Translations under genes and position numbers: made by a program
The notes under the pieces: model-generated
Told to the model about the DNA's origin: nothing
What the model saw: the letters and a program-made list of their open reading frames with translations, nothing else
The model's database searches: none
Assembly (NCBI GenBank): GCA_038233335.1
Contig: JBBSME010000046.1
Span: forward strand, 1 to 20,063
Direction: 5' to 3'
Length of the DNA: 20,063 bases
Origin: Iamia sp038233335
GTDB lineage: Bacteria; Actinomycetota; Acidimicrobiia; Acidimicrobiales; Iamiaceae
Shown here: one piece after another, positions 1 through 7,436 of the stretch
Layout: the number at the start of each line of letters is the position of its first letter
Numbering within the stretch: position 1 is the stretch's first letter

Positions 1-1447
1 CCAGCAGGTCGGCATCGACGGCCTCGGACACCGTGGGCACGCCGCCGGGGAACGACAGGGGCTTGCCGGCCAGGCGCTGGACGGCGGCGTAGGCGCCCAG
101 GGCGGGGACGGCCAGCGCGCCCAGCATGGTGCCGCCCAGGTTGGCGGCCCACAGCGGCCAGCCGTGGGCGGTGAAGCCCAGCGCGGCCAGGACCGCACCG
201 CCGGCCACGCCGACGGCGACCACGTGGCGGCGGCCGCGGGTGTCGGCCAGGCGCCCGCCCGCGACCAGGGCGATGCCCGCCGGGGTGCTGGTGAGGATGG
301 TGAACAGGGAGATGCGAGCGGCCGAGAAGCCCCGCTCGTCGCGCAGGAAGTCGTTGAGCAGCTGGCTGCTGGGCGCGCCGAAGGCCGAGGCGCAGAACAT
401 CGCCCCCCCGATGGCGGCCAGCCGGCTGGCGTGGCCCCGCAGGACCGTGGCCGATCGGTGGGGGCGGACGAACCGGAGGCTCTCAGGGAGGGTGCGCCGC
501 ACCCGGGCGACGACCGGCAGCCCGAGGACCGGGATGAGATAGAGGATGCGCCACCCCCGGTCGCCGATGTCGGCCAGCGGGAGGGCCCAGATGGCCATGC
601 CCGCGCCCAGCGCACCGGTCATGGTCATCACGCTGATGGCATAGGCCCGGGTGCCCTTGGGCATCTCCTCGGCGGCCACGATGGCCAGGAGCAGGGTCAC
701 CGCGGTGGTGAAGCCCCGGGCCAGGGTCTGGGTCACGCCCAGCACCTCGAAGGTGGGCGCGAAGGCCCCGGCCACGGTGGCCAGGATGGCGGCCACCAGC
801 GACCCGAGGAGCAGCCTGCGTCGGCCCTGGCGGTCGGCCATGGCCACCAGCACCAGGCTGCCGAGGGTGCCGACTCGCACCGCGGCCAGCGCCCCGCCCT
901 GGGCGGTGGTGCCCCGGCCGAACTCATCGGCCGCGAAGGTGATGGTCTGGGTCATCACCGTGCCCAGGTAGCCGGCCACCAGGGCCAGGGTCAGCAGCAG
1001 GCCGAGGACCGTGCCGGAGCGAGCGTCGAGGGCGTCAGGCGGGGCCCAGAAGGGGCTGCGGGGCGTCGAGCGACCGCGCGTCCGGCGCAGGGCCCGGCCC
1101 ACCGGGAGGGACACCGGGACGCCCCAGACCCCGAGAGCGCTGTGGAACCGCGTCGTCTCGGTGACCTCGACCTGGCCGTCCTCGGTCGGGGTGGCCCCGA
1201 CGTCGCGCCGGTACGCGGTCATGGGCCCTTTGGCCAGGGCGTAGCTGGCCGTGCGGGCGCCGAGTCGGGCGTCGGCCTCGCCCTCCCGATCCCACGAGGA
1301 CTCGTCCTCAGGGGTCCAGGGCCGTTCGTCCACCAGGTCCGAGCGGGGGCCCAGCAGCTCCGCCGCGGTGTCCGGGTCGACGACGACGGTCTGGCTCACC
1401 CGGGGCACGGGGGAGATGATCGCCCATGTCCACCCGGCCTCAGGCAT
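1..1447 (-). CDS. MFS transporter, 3' end outside the window
   Basis: This is a major facilitator superfamily permease of unknown substrate. About 482 residues are visible and no stop occurs before the left edge. The first membrane helix begins near residue 145. MFS motif A is visible in the loop after helix 2 (MADRQGRRRLLLG, about residues 203-215) and recurs in the second half as GGRLADTRGRR, which fits the duplicated six-plus-six helix fold. I chose the ATG at 1447 because CGGGAGGAGGCTG, a strong ribosome binding site, lies directly before it. GTG codons at 1408 and 1399 are possible later starts but lack such a site. The hydrophilic N-terminal extension of about 140 residues is unusually long for the family. 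It ends in an amphipathic stretch (GVWGVPVSLPVGRALRR). The gene is divergent from murA, 116 bp away. The family is certain, the substrate is not. Confidence 0.85.
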   Translation of the reverse strand, partial: MPEAGWTWAIISPVPRVSQTVVVDPDTAAELLGPRSDLVDERPWTPEDESSWDREGEADARLGARTASYALAKGPMTAYRRDVGATPTEDGQVEVTETTRFHSALGVWGVPVSLPVGRALRRTRGRSTPRSPFWAPPDALDARSGTVLGLLLTLALVAGYLGTVMTQTITFAADEFGRGTTAQGGALAAVRVGTLGSLVLVAMADRQGRRRLLLGSLVAAILATVAGAFAPTFEVLGVTQTLARGFTTAVTLLLAIVAAEEMPKGTRAYAISVMTMTGALGAGMAIWALPLADIGDRGWRILYLIPVLGLPVVARVRRTLPESLRFVRPHRSATVLRGHASRLAAIGGAMFCASAFGAPSSQLLNDFLRDERGFSAARISLFTILTSTPAGIALVAGGRLADTRGRRHVVAVGVAGGAVLAALGFTAHGWPLWAANLGGTMLGALAVPALGAYAAVQRLAGKPLSFPGGVPTVSEAVDADLL

Positions 1448-1551
1448 CAGCCTCCTCCCGTACCGGGCTGCGATCTGGTTCCGGGGACGACCGGATCCCA
1501 ACCCGTTCGGTGGGTGGGAAGCGGGCGGGTCGGCGCCGGCTGAGGGCCTGG

Positions 1552-1557
1552 CATGCT
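1552..1557 (+). promoter_or_regulatory. -10-like hexamer of murA, leaderless arrangement
   Basis: CATGCT is followed by a 6-nt spacer and then the GTG start of murA, and there is no ribosome binding site. The same spacing recurs at several other genes in this window, which is the main support. No clear -35 box is visible. Confidence 0.4.
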
Positions 1558-1563
1558 GGCGGG

Positions 1564-2811
1564 GTGGATCGGATCATCGTGCGCGGGACGGGGCCGCTGG
1601 AGGGTCGGGTGCCCATCTCCGGGGCCAAGAACTCCGTCCTCAAGCTCATGGCGGCCACGCTGCTCTGCGAGGGCCGCTTCACCATCCGCAACGTCCCCGA
1701 CATCACCGACGTCCGGCTCATGGCCGACCTGCTCCGGGCCATGGGCTCGGAGGTGGCCTACGCCGACGACGTCCTCACCATCGACACCCCCTCCGACACC
1801 GTCCCCGAGGCGCCCTACGAGCTGGTGGAGGCCATGCGGGCCTCCATCGTGGTGCTCGGCCCTCTGGTGGCCCGCCTGGGACGGGCCAAGGTGTCCATGC
1901 CCGGCGGTGACGACTTCGGCCGCCGGCCGGTCGATTGGCACCTCGACGCCCTGCGGCGCCTCGGCGTCGAGCTGCGCACCGAGCACGGCTACATCGAGGG
2001 CCGGGCCGAGAGCCTGCACGGGGCCCGGATCGTCCTCGAGTTCCCCAGCGTGGGCGCCACCGAGAACGCCCTGATGGCTGCCGTGCTGGCCGAGGGCACG
2101 ACCGTCATCGAGAACGCGGCCAAGGAGCCGGAGCTGGCCGACCTGGCCGCCTTCCTCAACCGCATGGGCGCCAACGTGCTGGGCGCGGGGAGCAGCACCA
2201 TCACGATCGACGGCGTCGAGTCCCTGCACCCGGTCGACCACGAGGTCATCCCCGACCGCCTGGAGGCGGCCACCTTCCTCACCGCCCTGGCCATCGCCGG
2301 CGGGGAGCTGGTGCTGGCCGATGCCCGGCCCGAGCACATGGACATGCTCATGCAGAAGCTGGGCGACATGGGCCTGCGCACCTCGGCCCATCCCGACGGG
2401 GTGTGGGCCTCCGCCCCCGGACGGCTCCAGGCCGTCGACATCAACAGCCTCCCGTACCCCGGCGTGGCCACCGACTACATGCCGCTGATGGTCGCCGCCC
2501 TGTCGGTGGCCGACGGCGCCGCCATCGCCACCGAGAACATCTTCGGCGGCCGCTTCCGCTACGTCGACGAGCTGGTCCGCATGGGCGCCGACATCCGCGT
2601 CGAGCACCACTACGCCATCATCCGAGGCGTCGAGCGCCTCTCCGGCGCGCCGGTCAAGGCCCACGACATCCGGGCCGGGGCCGCCCTGGTGGTGGCCGCC
2701 CTCGGCGCTGACGGCGAATCGGTCATCTCCGACGCCGAGCACGTGGCCCGGGGCTACGGCCGGTTCGTGGAGAAGCTGGTGGCCGTGGGGGCTGACGTCA
2801 CCGCCGAGTGA
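1564..2811 (+). CDS. murA: UDP-N-acetylglucosamine 1-carboxyvinyltransferase
   Basis: MurA transfers enolpyruvate from PEP to UDP-GlcNAc, the first committed step of peptidoglycan synthesis in the cytoplasm. The protein is 415 aa, the usual length. Visible family signatures are SGAKNS with the substrate-binding Lys22, MRASIVVLGPLVAR (residues 91-104), RPVDWHL, and TDYMP with the base Asp near residue 302. The catalytic-loop motif, normally PGGC, reads PGGDDFG here, so Asp116 stands where Escherichia coli has Cys115. That replacement is known from mycobacteria and Chlamydia and makes MurA insensitive to fosfomycin. The GTG start was chosen because the conserved N-terminus begins there and a -10-like CATGCT lies 6 nt upstream. 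An in-frame ATG at 1426 would add a non-homologous leader overlapping the divergent MFS gene. Confidence 0.95.
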   Translation: MDRIIVRGTGPLEGRVPISGAKNSVLKLMAATLLCEGRFTIRNVPDITDVRLMADLLRAMGSEVAYADDVLTIDTPSDTVPEAPYELVEAMRASIVVLGPLVARLGRAKVSMPGGDDFGRRPVDWHLDALRRLGVELRTEHGYIEGRAESLHGARIVLEFPSVGATENALMAAVLAEGTTVIENAAKEPELADLAAFLNRMGANVLGAGSSTITIDGVESLHPVDHEVIPDRLEAATFLTALAIAGGELVLADARPEHMDMLMQKLGDMGLRTSAHPDGVWASAPGRLQAVDINSLPYPGVATDYMPLMVAALSVADGAAIATENIFGGRFRYVDELVRMGADIRVEHHYAIIRGVERLSGAPVKAHDIRAGAALVVAALGADGESVISDAEHVARGYGRFVEKLVAVGADVTAE

Positions 2812-2928
2812 GCGGGGCAGCATGGCCGACAAGCGCCGAGCTGGGCTGGGATCTGGCTGTCCTGGCGAACGGATCACAGGCCAGTTCGGGTCACCGGCCA
2901 GCCGGAGCGTGCACCTGCGGCGTCGGCG

Positions 2929-3135
2929 CTAGCGCGGGGGGTCGGGTTCCTCTTGGTCTCTTTCGTCGGCGTCCGGGCCGTCGTCCTCGGACGGCGGCGT
3001 CGGCGCTGCTCCGAGCGCGGTGGCCCGGCGGTTGGCCAGCCACAGGAGGCCGGCGAACAACACGATCGGCGTGAGGACCAGCCCGACCTCGTCCCAGCCG
3101 CCCTGGTGGGCCAGCACCCAACCGGCCGGCGTCAC
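2929..3135 (-). CDS. small single-pass membrane protein
   Basis: A 68-aa protein with one hydrophobic helix (VGLVLTPIVLFAGLLWLA, about residues 17-34), then a basic NRR anchor and an acidic, proline-rich tail (SEDDGPDADERDQEEPDPP). The segment before the helix reads AHQGGWDE, and its AHQ echoes the AHQ near the start of the larger membrane protein just upstream. The start is a GTG 37 nt after the stop of that gene on the same strand, so the two probably form one transcript. Its function is unknown. It could be a small accessory subunit of the upstream protein, but that is inference from position only. Codon use (GC-rich third positions) supports real coding. Confidence 0.65.
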   Translation of the reverse strand: MTPAGWVLAHQGGWDEVGLVLTPIVLFAGLLWLANRRATALGAAPTPPSEDDGPDADERDQEEPDPPR

Positions 3136-3172
3136 CCTCGGGCCCGGCGGCCGGGGCGGCGCGCCCGGTGCC

Positions 3173-4522
3173 TCATGCGCCGAGGAGCAGCCACAGGACG
3201 ACCATCCCCGCCCCTGCGGTCCAGGCCGCCACCGCCCACCCGGTCGTGGCCACCGTCGGTCCCGTGCGGGCCGCCAGTCGGTCCCAGCCCGCCACCAGGC
3301 CGAGGGCCAGGGCCAGACCCAGAAGCGTCAGCTGGATCCCGGAGGTGAGGCCGGGCGACAGGAGGTCCTCGTTGGTCCGCCAGGCCGAGCTGCCGAAGAG
3401 GTTCCACCCCTTGCTGAGTGGGTCGAGGCCGAGGACCGCGAGGTCTTGGAGGTAGGCCGTCCAGGTCGGGAGCTGGTGGATGAACACCGCCACCGCGGCC
3501 AGCGGGCCCAGGGCCACCGCCAGGTCGGGCCCCAGGGGCTCCTCCACCTCCCGGCCCGCGGTCCGCACCGCCACCTCCTCGGCCACCCGCCCGACCAGGA
3601 GCCAGGCCGCGGCCACCAGCAGGACGCACCAGACCAGACCGAGGGTGGACCACACCAGAGCCCGATCGCTGCTGCCGCCAGAGAGGTTCGACCACCACTG
3701 GGTGCCCGACACGGCCTCCCACAGGCTGGCCCCGAGGACCACCGTCAGGGCGGCCAGGGAACGCCGACCACCGGCCCGGGCGGCCACGCCGCGGAAGGGG
3801 GACCGGAGCGCCACGCGGCCATCGGTCCAGGCCACCGGCGAGGCCGCGGCCATGGTGCCGCAGAGCACCGCCAGGGGAGAGGTGCGCCGCACCCAGGACC
3901 GACCCCCGACCACTGCACCGACCAGCAGGAAGAGCGTCAGGAGGGTCAGCCAGACGGTCACGTTGCGGGGTCGGAGGCCCTCGATCCAGCAGGTGGCCAT
4001 CCAGGCGAACGAGGCCAGGAGGAGGGCGGGCAGCCACCAGTCGTCGGCCTCCTCGTCGAGGGTGATCCCCTCGGGTCCCACCGCCGGCCGGCCCCGGAGC
4101 CGGTCGACGCCGGCGGCCAGTGCGTCGTGGGGGTCGACGGCCCGCCACCAGTCGCCCAGGGCCCAGGACAGCAGGGGCACCGTCCACCAGACCAGGACCA
4201 GGAAGAGCGGGACGGGGCTCAAGCCCGAGAGGTCTGACCCGAGCCAGCCCACCCCCAGCACCACGGCCAGGGCGGCCACCCCGATGACCTGGGCGGCCAG
4301 CCGGACGGGGGCGGCCAGGGCATCTCCCGGCCAGGGCCCGACCTCGGACCCGTCAGCGGTGAGGGGGGCCACTGCCGGACCCCCGACGGGCACCGCGCCG
4401 CGGGCCCGCAGCCCCAGGGCCCCGATGACGGCCAGCGCGGCCGCTGCCGCGTAGAGCAGTGCACCGGGGACGCCCTCGCCGGCCAGGGTGACCGACTGGT
4501 GAGCGAGGAGCAGGGACGGCAT
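3173..4522 (-). CDS. polytopic membrane protein of unknown function
   Basis: 449 aa with roughly ten or eleven hydrophobic segments spread over the whole length and no recognisable soluble domain. The N-terminus has AHQ followed by a membrane helix. The segment VWWTVPLLSWALGDWWRAVDP recalls a family of actinobacterial membrane proteins sometimes annotated, without good functional proof, as fenitrothion hydrolase. I make that link from memory and with low certainty. The ATG at 4522 is supported by a TACCAT hexamer 7 nt upstream, which implies a leaderless transcript. It is followed at 37 nt by a small single-pass membrane protein, probably in the same operon, and it is divergent from the Nfu gene. 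No catalytic motif is evident. Confidence 0.8.
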   Translation of the reverse strand: MPSLLLAHQSVTLAGEGVPGALLYAAAAALAVIGALGLRARGAVPVGGPAVAPLTADGSEVGPWPGDALAAPVRLAAQVIGVAALAVVLGVGWLGSDLSGLSPVPLFLVLVWWTVPLLSWALGDWWRAVDPHDALAAGVDRLRGRPAVGPEGITLDEEADDWWLPALLLASFAWMATCWIEGLRPRNVTVWLTLLTLFLLVGAVVGGRSWVRRTSPLAVLCGTMAAASPVAWTDGRVALRSPFRGVAARAGGRRSLAALTVVLGASLWEAVSGTQWWSNLSGGSSDRALVWSTLGLVWCVLLVAAAWLLVGRVAEEVAVRTAGREVEEPLGPDLAVALGPLAAVAVFIHQLPTWTAYLQDLAVLGLDPLSKGWNLFGSSAWRTNEDLLSPGLTSGIQLTLLGLALALGLVAGWDRLAARTGPTVATTGWAVAAWTAGAGMVVLWLLLGA

Positions 4523-4529
4523 CGGTCCG

Positions 4530-4535
4530 ATGGTA
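4530..4535 (-). promoter_or_regulatory. -10 hexamer of the membrane-protein operon
   Basis: On the minus strand TACCAT is followed by 7 nt and then the ATG at 4522. It matches the TAnnnT -10 pattern and the leaderless spacing used by several neighbours. There is no ribosome binding site and no obvious -35. Confidence 0.5.
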
Positions 4536-4664
4536 GGGACGCGCCGGGTCCGGCTGGGCCTCGGGCGTTCCGATCGCCCGTGACGTCAGCCCCCACGGGC
4601 CGGGGAACACGACCCTGGGACCGGCTGTTGCCCTTGGTGCCGGTGGTGGAACTGCTCACCCTCC

Positions 4665-4967
4665 GTGGGAGACTGCACCTCCGGCCCATCCGCCCCGACC
4701 CTGAGCGAGACCGTGCGCGAGAAGCTCGAGACGACCATCCAGGCCATCCGCCCGGCCATCCAGGCCGACAACGGCGACATCTTCCTGCGCGGCTTCGATG
4801 AGGAGACCGGCGTGGTCGAGGTCGAGCTGACCGGGGCCTGCGTGAGCTGCCCGGCCTCGACGGTGACCCTCAAGGCCGGCGTCGAGCGCATCCTGAAGGA
4901 CCGGGTCCCCGGCGTCACCTCGGTCGAGGCCGTGGGGATGGACACCGAGACCGCGGTCAGCCTCTGA
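4665..4967 (+). CDS. Nfu/NifU C-terminal domain Fe-S scaffold protein
   Basis: A 100-aa stand-alone Nfu domain. Such proteins hold a transient 4Fe-4S cluster between the subunits of a dimer and pass it to apoproteins. Family features are IRPAIQADNGDIFLRG (residues 28-43), the cluster-binding CxxC in GACVSCPAS (about residues 57-65), and TLKAGVERIL just after it. The usual sequence is CxGCP, and here Gly is Ser, which keeps both cysteines. The start is uncertain. The GTG at 4665 gives about 17 extra residues before the conserved SETVREKLE, and a GTG at 4710 in VREKLE is a possible shorter start. It is divergent from the membrane-protein operon (142 bp) and lies 51 bp before an enoyl-CoA hydratase that has its own promoter. 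Confidence 0.9.
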   Translation: MGDCTSGPSAPTLSETVREKLETTIQAIRPAIQADNGDIFLRGFDEETGVVEVELTGACVSCPASTVTLKAGVERILKDRVPGVTSVEAVGMDTETAVSL

Positions 4968-5005
4968 CCGAGCTCCGCACCGGGAGCTCCCCCGCCGACC
5001 GGGAC

Positions 5006-5011
5006 TAGGTT
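5006..5011 (+). promoter_or_regulatory. -10 hexamer of the enoyl-CoA hydratase gene
   Basis: TAGGTT, a good TAnnnT hexamer, is followed by 7 nt and then the ATG at 5019. No ribosome binding site is present, so a leaderless transcript starting at or next to the ATG is likely. Confidence 0.55.
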
Positions 5012-5018
5012 CGGCCCC

Positions 5019-5801
5019 ATGGTCGATCCGTCCCCCCTGGTCTCCGTCACCCGTCGCGACGACGGCGTCGCTGTCATCCAGATCGAGAACGGCAAGGTCA
5101 ACGCCCTGTCGACCGAGGTCCTCCGCCAGCTGGAGGGTGCGGCCTCGGCGCTCACCGACGATCCCCCCGGCGCCGTCGTGGTCACCGGCGGGGATCGGAT
5201 CTTCGCCGCCGGAGCCGACATCTCCGAGTTCGGTGGCCCCGACGAGGCGCGCGAGGTGGGTGCCGCCTTCACCCGGGCGTTGGGGGCGGTGGCCGACATC
5301 CCTCGGGCGGTGATCGCCGCCATCAGCGGAGTGGCCCTCGGGGGCGGCTGCGAGCTGGCCCTGGCCTGTGACCTGCGGATCGCCTCGGATCGGTCCCGTC
5401 TGGGCCAGCCCGAGATCGCCCTCGGCATCATCCCGGGCGGGGGCGGCACCCAGCGCCTGGCCCGACTGGTGGGCCCGTCGCGGGCCAAGGACATGATCCT
5501 CTCGGGCCGACCGGTCGACGCCGAGGAGGCGCTCCGCATCGGTCTGGTGGACCGCGTCGTCCCCGTCGAGGACGTCCAGGGCGCGGCGCTGGAGTGGGCG
5601 GCGGAGCTGGCCACCGGCGCGGTGGTGGCCCAGGGCTTGGCCAAGCGAGCCGTCGACCGGGGTCTCGACGTCGGGTTGGCGGCCGGCATCGACCTGGAAC
5701 AGGAGCTGTTCACCCAGGTCTTCGCCACCGACGACGCCCGCATCGGCGTCGAGTCGTTCCGTGACCACGGACCCGGGAAGGCCACCTTCACCGGGCGGTG
5801 A
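5019..5801 (+). CDS. enoyl-CoA hydratase/isomerase family protein
   Basis: A 260-aa crotonase-fold enzyme, most likely hydrating 2-enoyl-CoA in fatty-acid or amino-acid breakdown. The oxyanion-hole segments are visible as FAAGADI (residues 62-68) and ALGGGCE (106-112). Both general acid/base glutamates of true hydratases are present: Glu112 in GGGCELALACD and Glu132 in LGQPEIALGIIPGGGGTQRL (residues 128-147). These match Glu144 and Glu164 of the rat mitochondrial enzyme, so hydratase rather than only isomerase activity is plausible. Length is normal for the family. The ATG is set by the -10-like TAGGTT 7 nt upstream. The next gene (rhomboid) starts 54 nt downstream with its own promoter, so they need not be co-transcribed. 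The exact acyl-CoA substrate cannot be read from sequence. Confidence 0.93.
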   Translation: MVDPSPLVSVTRRDDGVAVIQIENGKVNALSTEVLRQLEGAASALTDDPPGAVVVTGGDRIFAAGADISEFGGPDEAREVGAAFTRALGAVADIPRAVIAAISGVALGGGCELALACDLRIASDRSRLGQPEIALGIIPGGGGTQRLARLVGPSRAKDMILSGRPVDAEEALRIGLVDRVVPVEDVQGAALEWAAELATGAVVAQGLAKRAVDRGLDVGLAAGIDLEQELFTQVFATDDARIGVESFRDHGPGKATFTGR

Positions 5802-5839
5802 CGCCTGTCGCCTGCCTTCGGGGCGGCGAGGGTCGCCGG

Positions 5840-5845
5840 TAAGAT
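5840..5845 (+). promoter_or_regulatory. -10 hexamer of the rhomboid gene
   Basis: TAAGAT lies 9 nt before the GTG at 5855, with no Shine-Dalgarno sequence between them. It is the best match to TAtaaT in this neighbourhood and suggests leaderless or nearly leaderless transcription. Confidence 0.5.
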
Positions 5846-5854
5846 CTGACCACT

Positions 5855-6736
5855 GTGACCGCCCCGGCCAACGTCCGCACCTGCTACCGCCACCCCGACC
5901 GGGTGGCCGGCATCGTCTGCCAGCGCTGCGACCGTCCCATCTGCCCCTCGTGCATGCACCAGGCGTCGGTGGGCTTCCACTGCCCCGAGTGCACCAAGCA
6001 GCGGGCCCAGAAGGTGTACCAGGGAGTCGCCTCCCTGGCCACCAAGCCGCTGGCCACCCAGGTGCTGATCGGCCTCAACGTGGTGATCTTCATCGGCACC
6101 GCGATCACCCGGACCACGGTCGGATGGACCACCGGGGGCAAGCGTCTGGCCCGCTCCGGCTACGGGGGCCTCACCGCGGACGGGTCCCTGGTCGGGTTCC
6201 TCGTCCCCGACGAGCCCTGGCGCCTGGTCACCAGCGGCTTCCTCCACGACGGGATCTTCCACCTGGGCCTCAACATGTGGGCGCTGTGGATCCTGGGCCG
6301 GATCCTCGAGCAGGCCCTGGGCCGGGGCCGCTTCCTGGCCCTCTACTTCACCTCGCTGATGGGCGGATCGCTGGGCGTGATGCTCCTCGATGGCCGCTCG
6401 GTCACCGTCGGGGCCTCGGGGGCGATCTTCGGGATGCTGGCGGCCCTGATCCTCGTGGCGCGCGACAACAAGATGGACCTGATGCGGTCCGGGCTGCTGC
6501 CCATCCTCGGGCTCAACCTCCTCATCACCTTCGCCATCCCCGGGATCTCCATCGGCGGCCACATCGGCGGCCTGGTCGCCGGCGGGGTGGCCGGCCTGGC
6601 CTTCATCGAGGGCACCAAGCGGCTGGGGCCCCGGGCGAGCCCGCTGACCATGGCCGCGGTGTCGGTCCTGGGCGTCGGCCTGGCCCTCGCCGCCTACCTG
6701 CTGGCCGTGTCGGAGTTCGGGTTCCTCTCGGGCTGA
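5855..6736 (+). CDS. rhomboid intramembrane serine protease with N-terminal zinc finger
   Basis: A 293-aa rhomboid-family protease that cuts substrates within the membrane. The N-terminal 50 residues form a B-box-like zinc-binding module with cysteines 10, 22, 25, 30, 33, 43 and 46 plus His13. The rhomboid core follows, with membrane helices from about residue 66. Catalytic landmarks are HLGLNMWALW (His136 and Asn140, oxyanion region), GASGAIFG with nucleophile Ser188 (residues 186-193), and GGHIGG with His236 completing the Ser-His dyad. Loop L1 carries EPWRLVTSGFLH, the usual WR motif. The GTG start is supported by TAAGAT 9 nt upstream. It is convergent with the SRPBCC gene. Zinc-finger rhomboids are a known actinobacterial arrangement. 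The substrate is unknown. Confidence 0.92.
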   Translation: MTAPANVRTCYRHPDRVAGIVCQRCDRPICPSCMHQASVGFHCPECTKQRAQKVYQGVASLATKPLATQVLIGLNVVIFIGTAITRTTVGWTTGGKRLARSGYGGLTADGSLVGFLVPDEPWRLVTSGFLHDGIFHLGLNMWALWILGRILEQALGRGRFLALYFTSLMGGSLGVMLLDGRSVTVGASGAIFGMLAALILVARDNKMDLMRSGLLPILGLNLLITFAIPGISIGGHIGGLVAGGVAGLAFIEGTKRLGPRASPLTMAAVSVLGVGLALAAYLLAVSEFGFLSG

Positions 6737-6782
6737 CCGACCGACCGGGTCCGCGCCCGCTCAGGGTCCCGCAGCGGCCCGC

Positions 6783-7229
6783 TCAGCGTCGGTCGCCCTC
6801 CACCAGGTCCTTCAGGGTGGTCAGGTTCTTGTGCCAGATGTGGGCCATGATCCGGTCGCCGACCACCCCTCCGACGCGTCCGCCCATCCACAGCGGGTAG
6901 GTGAGGCGCTCCTCCCAGGTGAAGCGGGTGCGACCCCGGCGGGCTCGGCGGAGGGTGAAGCGTCCCGAACCGGTCACCATGCCCACGTGGCGGACGCCGA
7001 TGGCCTTGCCGTCGCGCCACTCGGTCACCTCCATCTGGTCGGTGAGCCGCACCGGCCCGACCTTGGTGTCGCAGTCGAAGGTGGTGCCGACGCCCGTGGT
7101 GCGATGCGAGGTGAAGCGGATGGCGACGGCATCGTCCATCCAGTCGACGTGCCGACCCAGGTGGCGGACCTCGTCCCACACCCGCCGTGGCGGAGCGTCG
7201 ATGGTGGTGGAGACCCGGACCTTTCCCAT
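6783..7229 (-). CDS. SRPBCC / polyketide cyclase-like protein
   Basis: 148 aa with the START-like helix-grip pattern: an N-terminal strand VRVSTTIDAPPRRVWDEVRHL (residues 4-24; the APPxxVW element is typical), a middle set of strands including MEVTEWRDGKAIGVRHVG, and a C-terminal amphipathic helix (IMAHIWHKNLTTLKDLVEG). Members bind hydrophobic ligands in a deep pocket. Many are stress or lipid-related and have no enzyme activity. The ATG at 7229 was chosen because the conserved first strand starts there and the hexamer CAGACT lies 6 nt upstream on the minus strand. The open frame continues far upstream through the antisense of the next gene, which I regard as a shadow. It is divergent from a methyltransferase. 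No ligand can be predicted. Confidence 0.85.
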   Translation of the reverse strand: MGKVRVSTTIDAPPRRVWDEVRHLGRHVDWMDDAVAIRFTSHRTTGVGTTFDCDTKVGPVRLTDQMEVTEWRDGKAIGVRHVGMVTGSGRFTLRRARRGRTRFTWEERLTYPLWMGGRVGGVVGDRIMAHIWHKNLTTLKDLVEGDRR

Positions 7230-7235
7230 GAGTGC

Positions 7236-7241
7236 AGTCTG
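7236..7241 (-). promoter_or_regulatory. -10-like hexamer of the SRPBCC gene
   Basis: On the minus strand CAGACT, then GCACTC (6 nt), then the ATG at 7229. The sequence is a weak -10 match, but the spacing is the same as at other genes here. Confidence 0.35.
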
Positions 7242-7424
7242 ACCCACCCTCAGGACCCGGGTCGGGTCGGAGTTCCCGCGGGCCGTGAGGGCGCTGGCGG
7301 TGCGGGCATCGCCCCGTTGACGAAGTGGTCCCGAGTTCGGTCGCCCCGACGACCAAGATCGGGACCAGTTGCCGGTCCAGACGTCGCGGCGGGTCCGGTG
7401 GCGCGGGGCGGGGGCACCGGGTGG

Positions 7425-7430
7425 GAGGCT
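7425..7430 (+). promoter_or_regulatory. -10-like hexamer of the methyltransferase gene
   Basis: GAGGCT, a 6-nt spacer, then the ATG at 7437. It fits the local nAnnnT-6-start pattern. It could also be read as a poor ribosome binding site (GGGAGG), so the call is tentative. Confidence 0.35.
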
Positions 7431-7436
7431 GCCGCC

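Noticed and set aside
164..1543. Long plus-strand open frame across the left end
   Set aside because: It is low-complexity, rich in Gly, Arg, His and Gln, and has no homology-like pattern. The minus strand encodes a clear MFS transporter over the same DNA.
2808..3074. Small plus-strand frame overlapping the end of murA
   Set aside because: It overlaps the stop as a coupled gene would, but the sequence soon becomes Arg/Gly/Ala-rich and lies antisense to the small membrane protein.
6737..6782. Terminator between the rhomboid and SRPBCC genes
   Set aside because: The 46-bp gap contains only weak GC-rich complementarity. I could not define a convincing stem.
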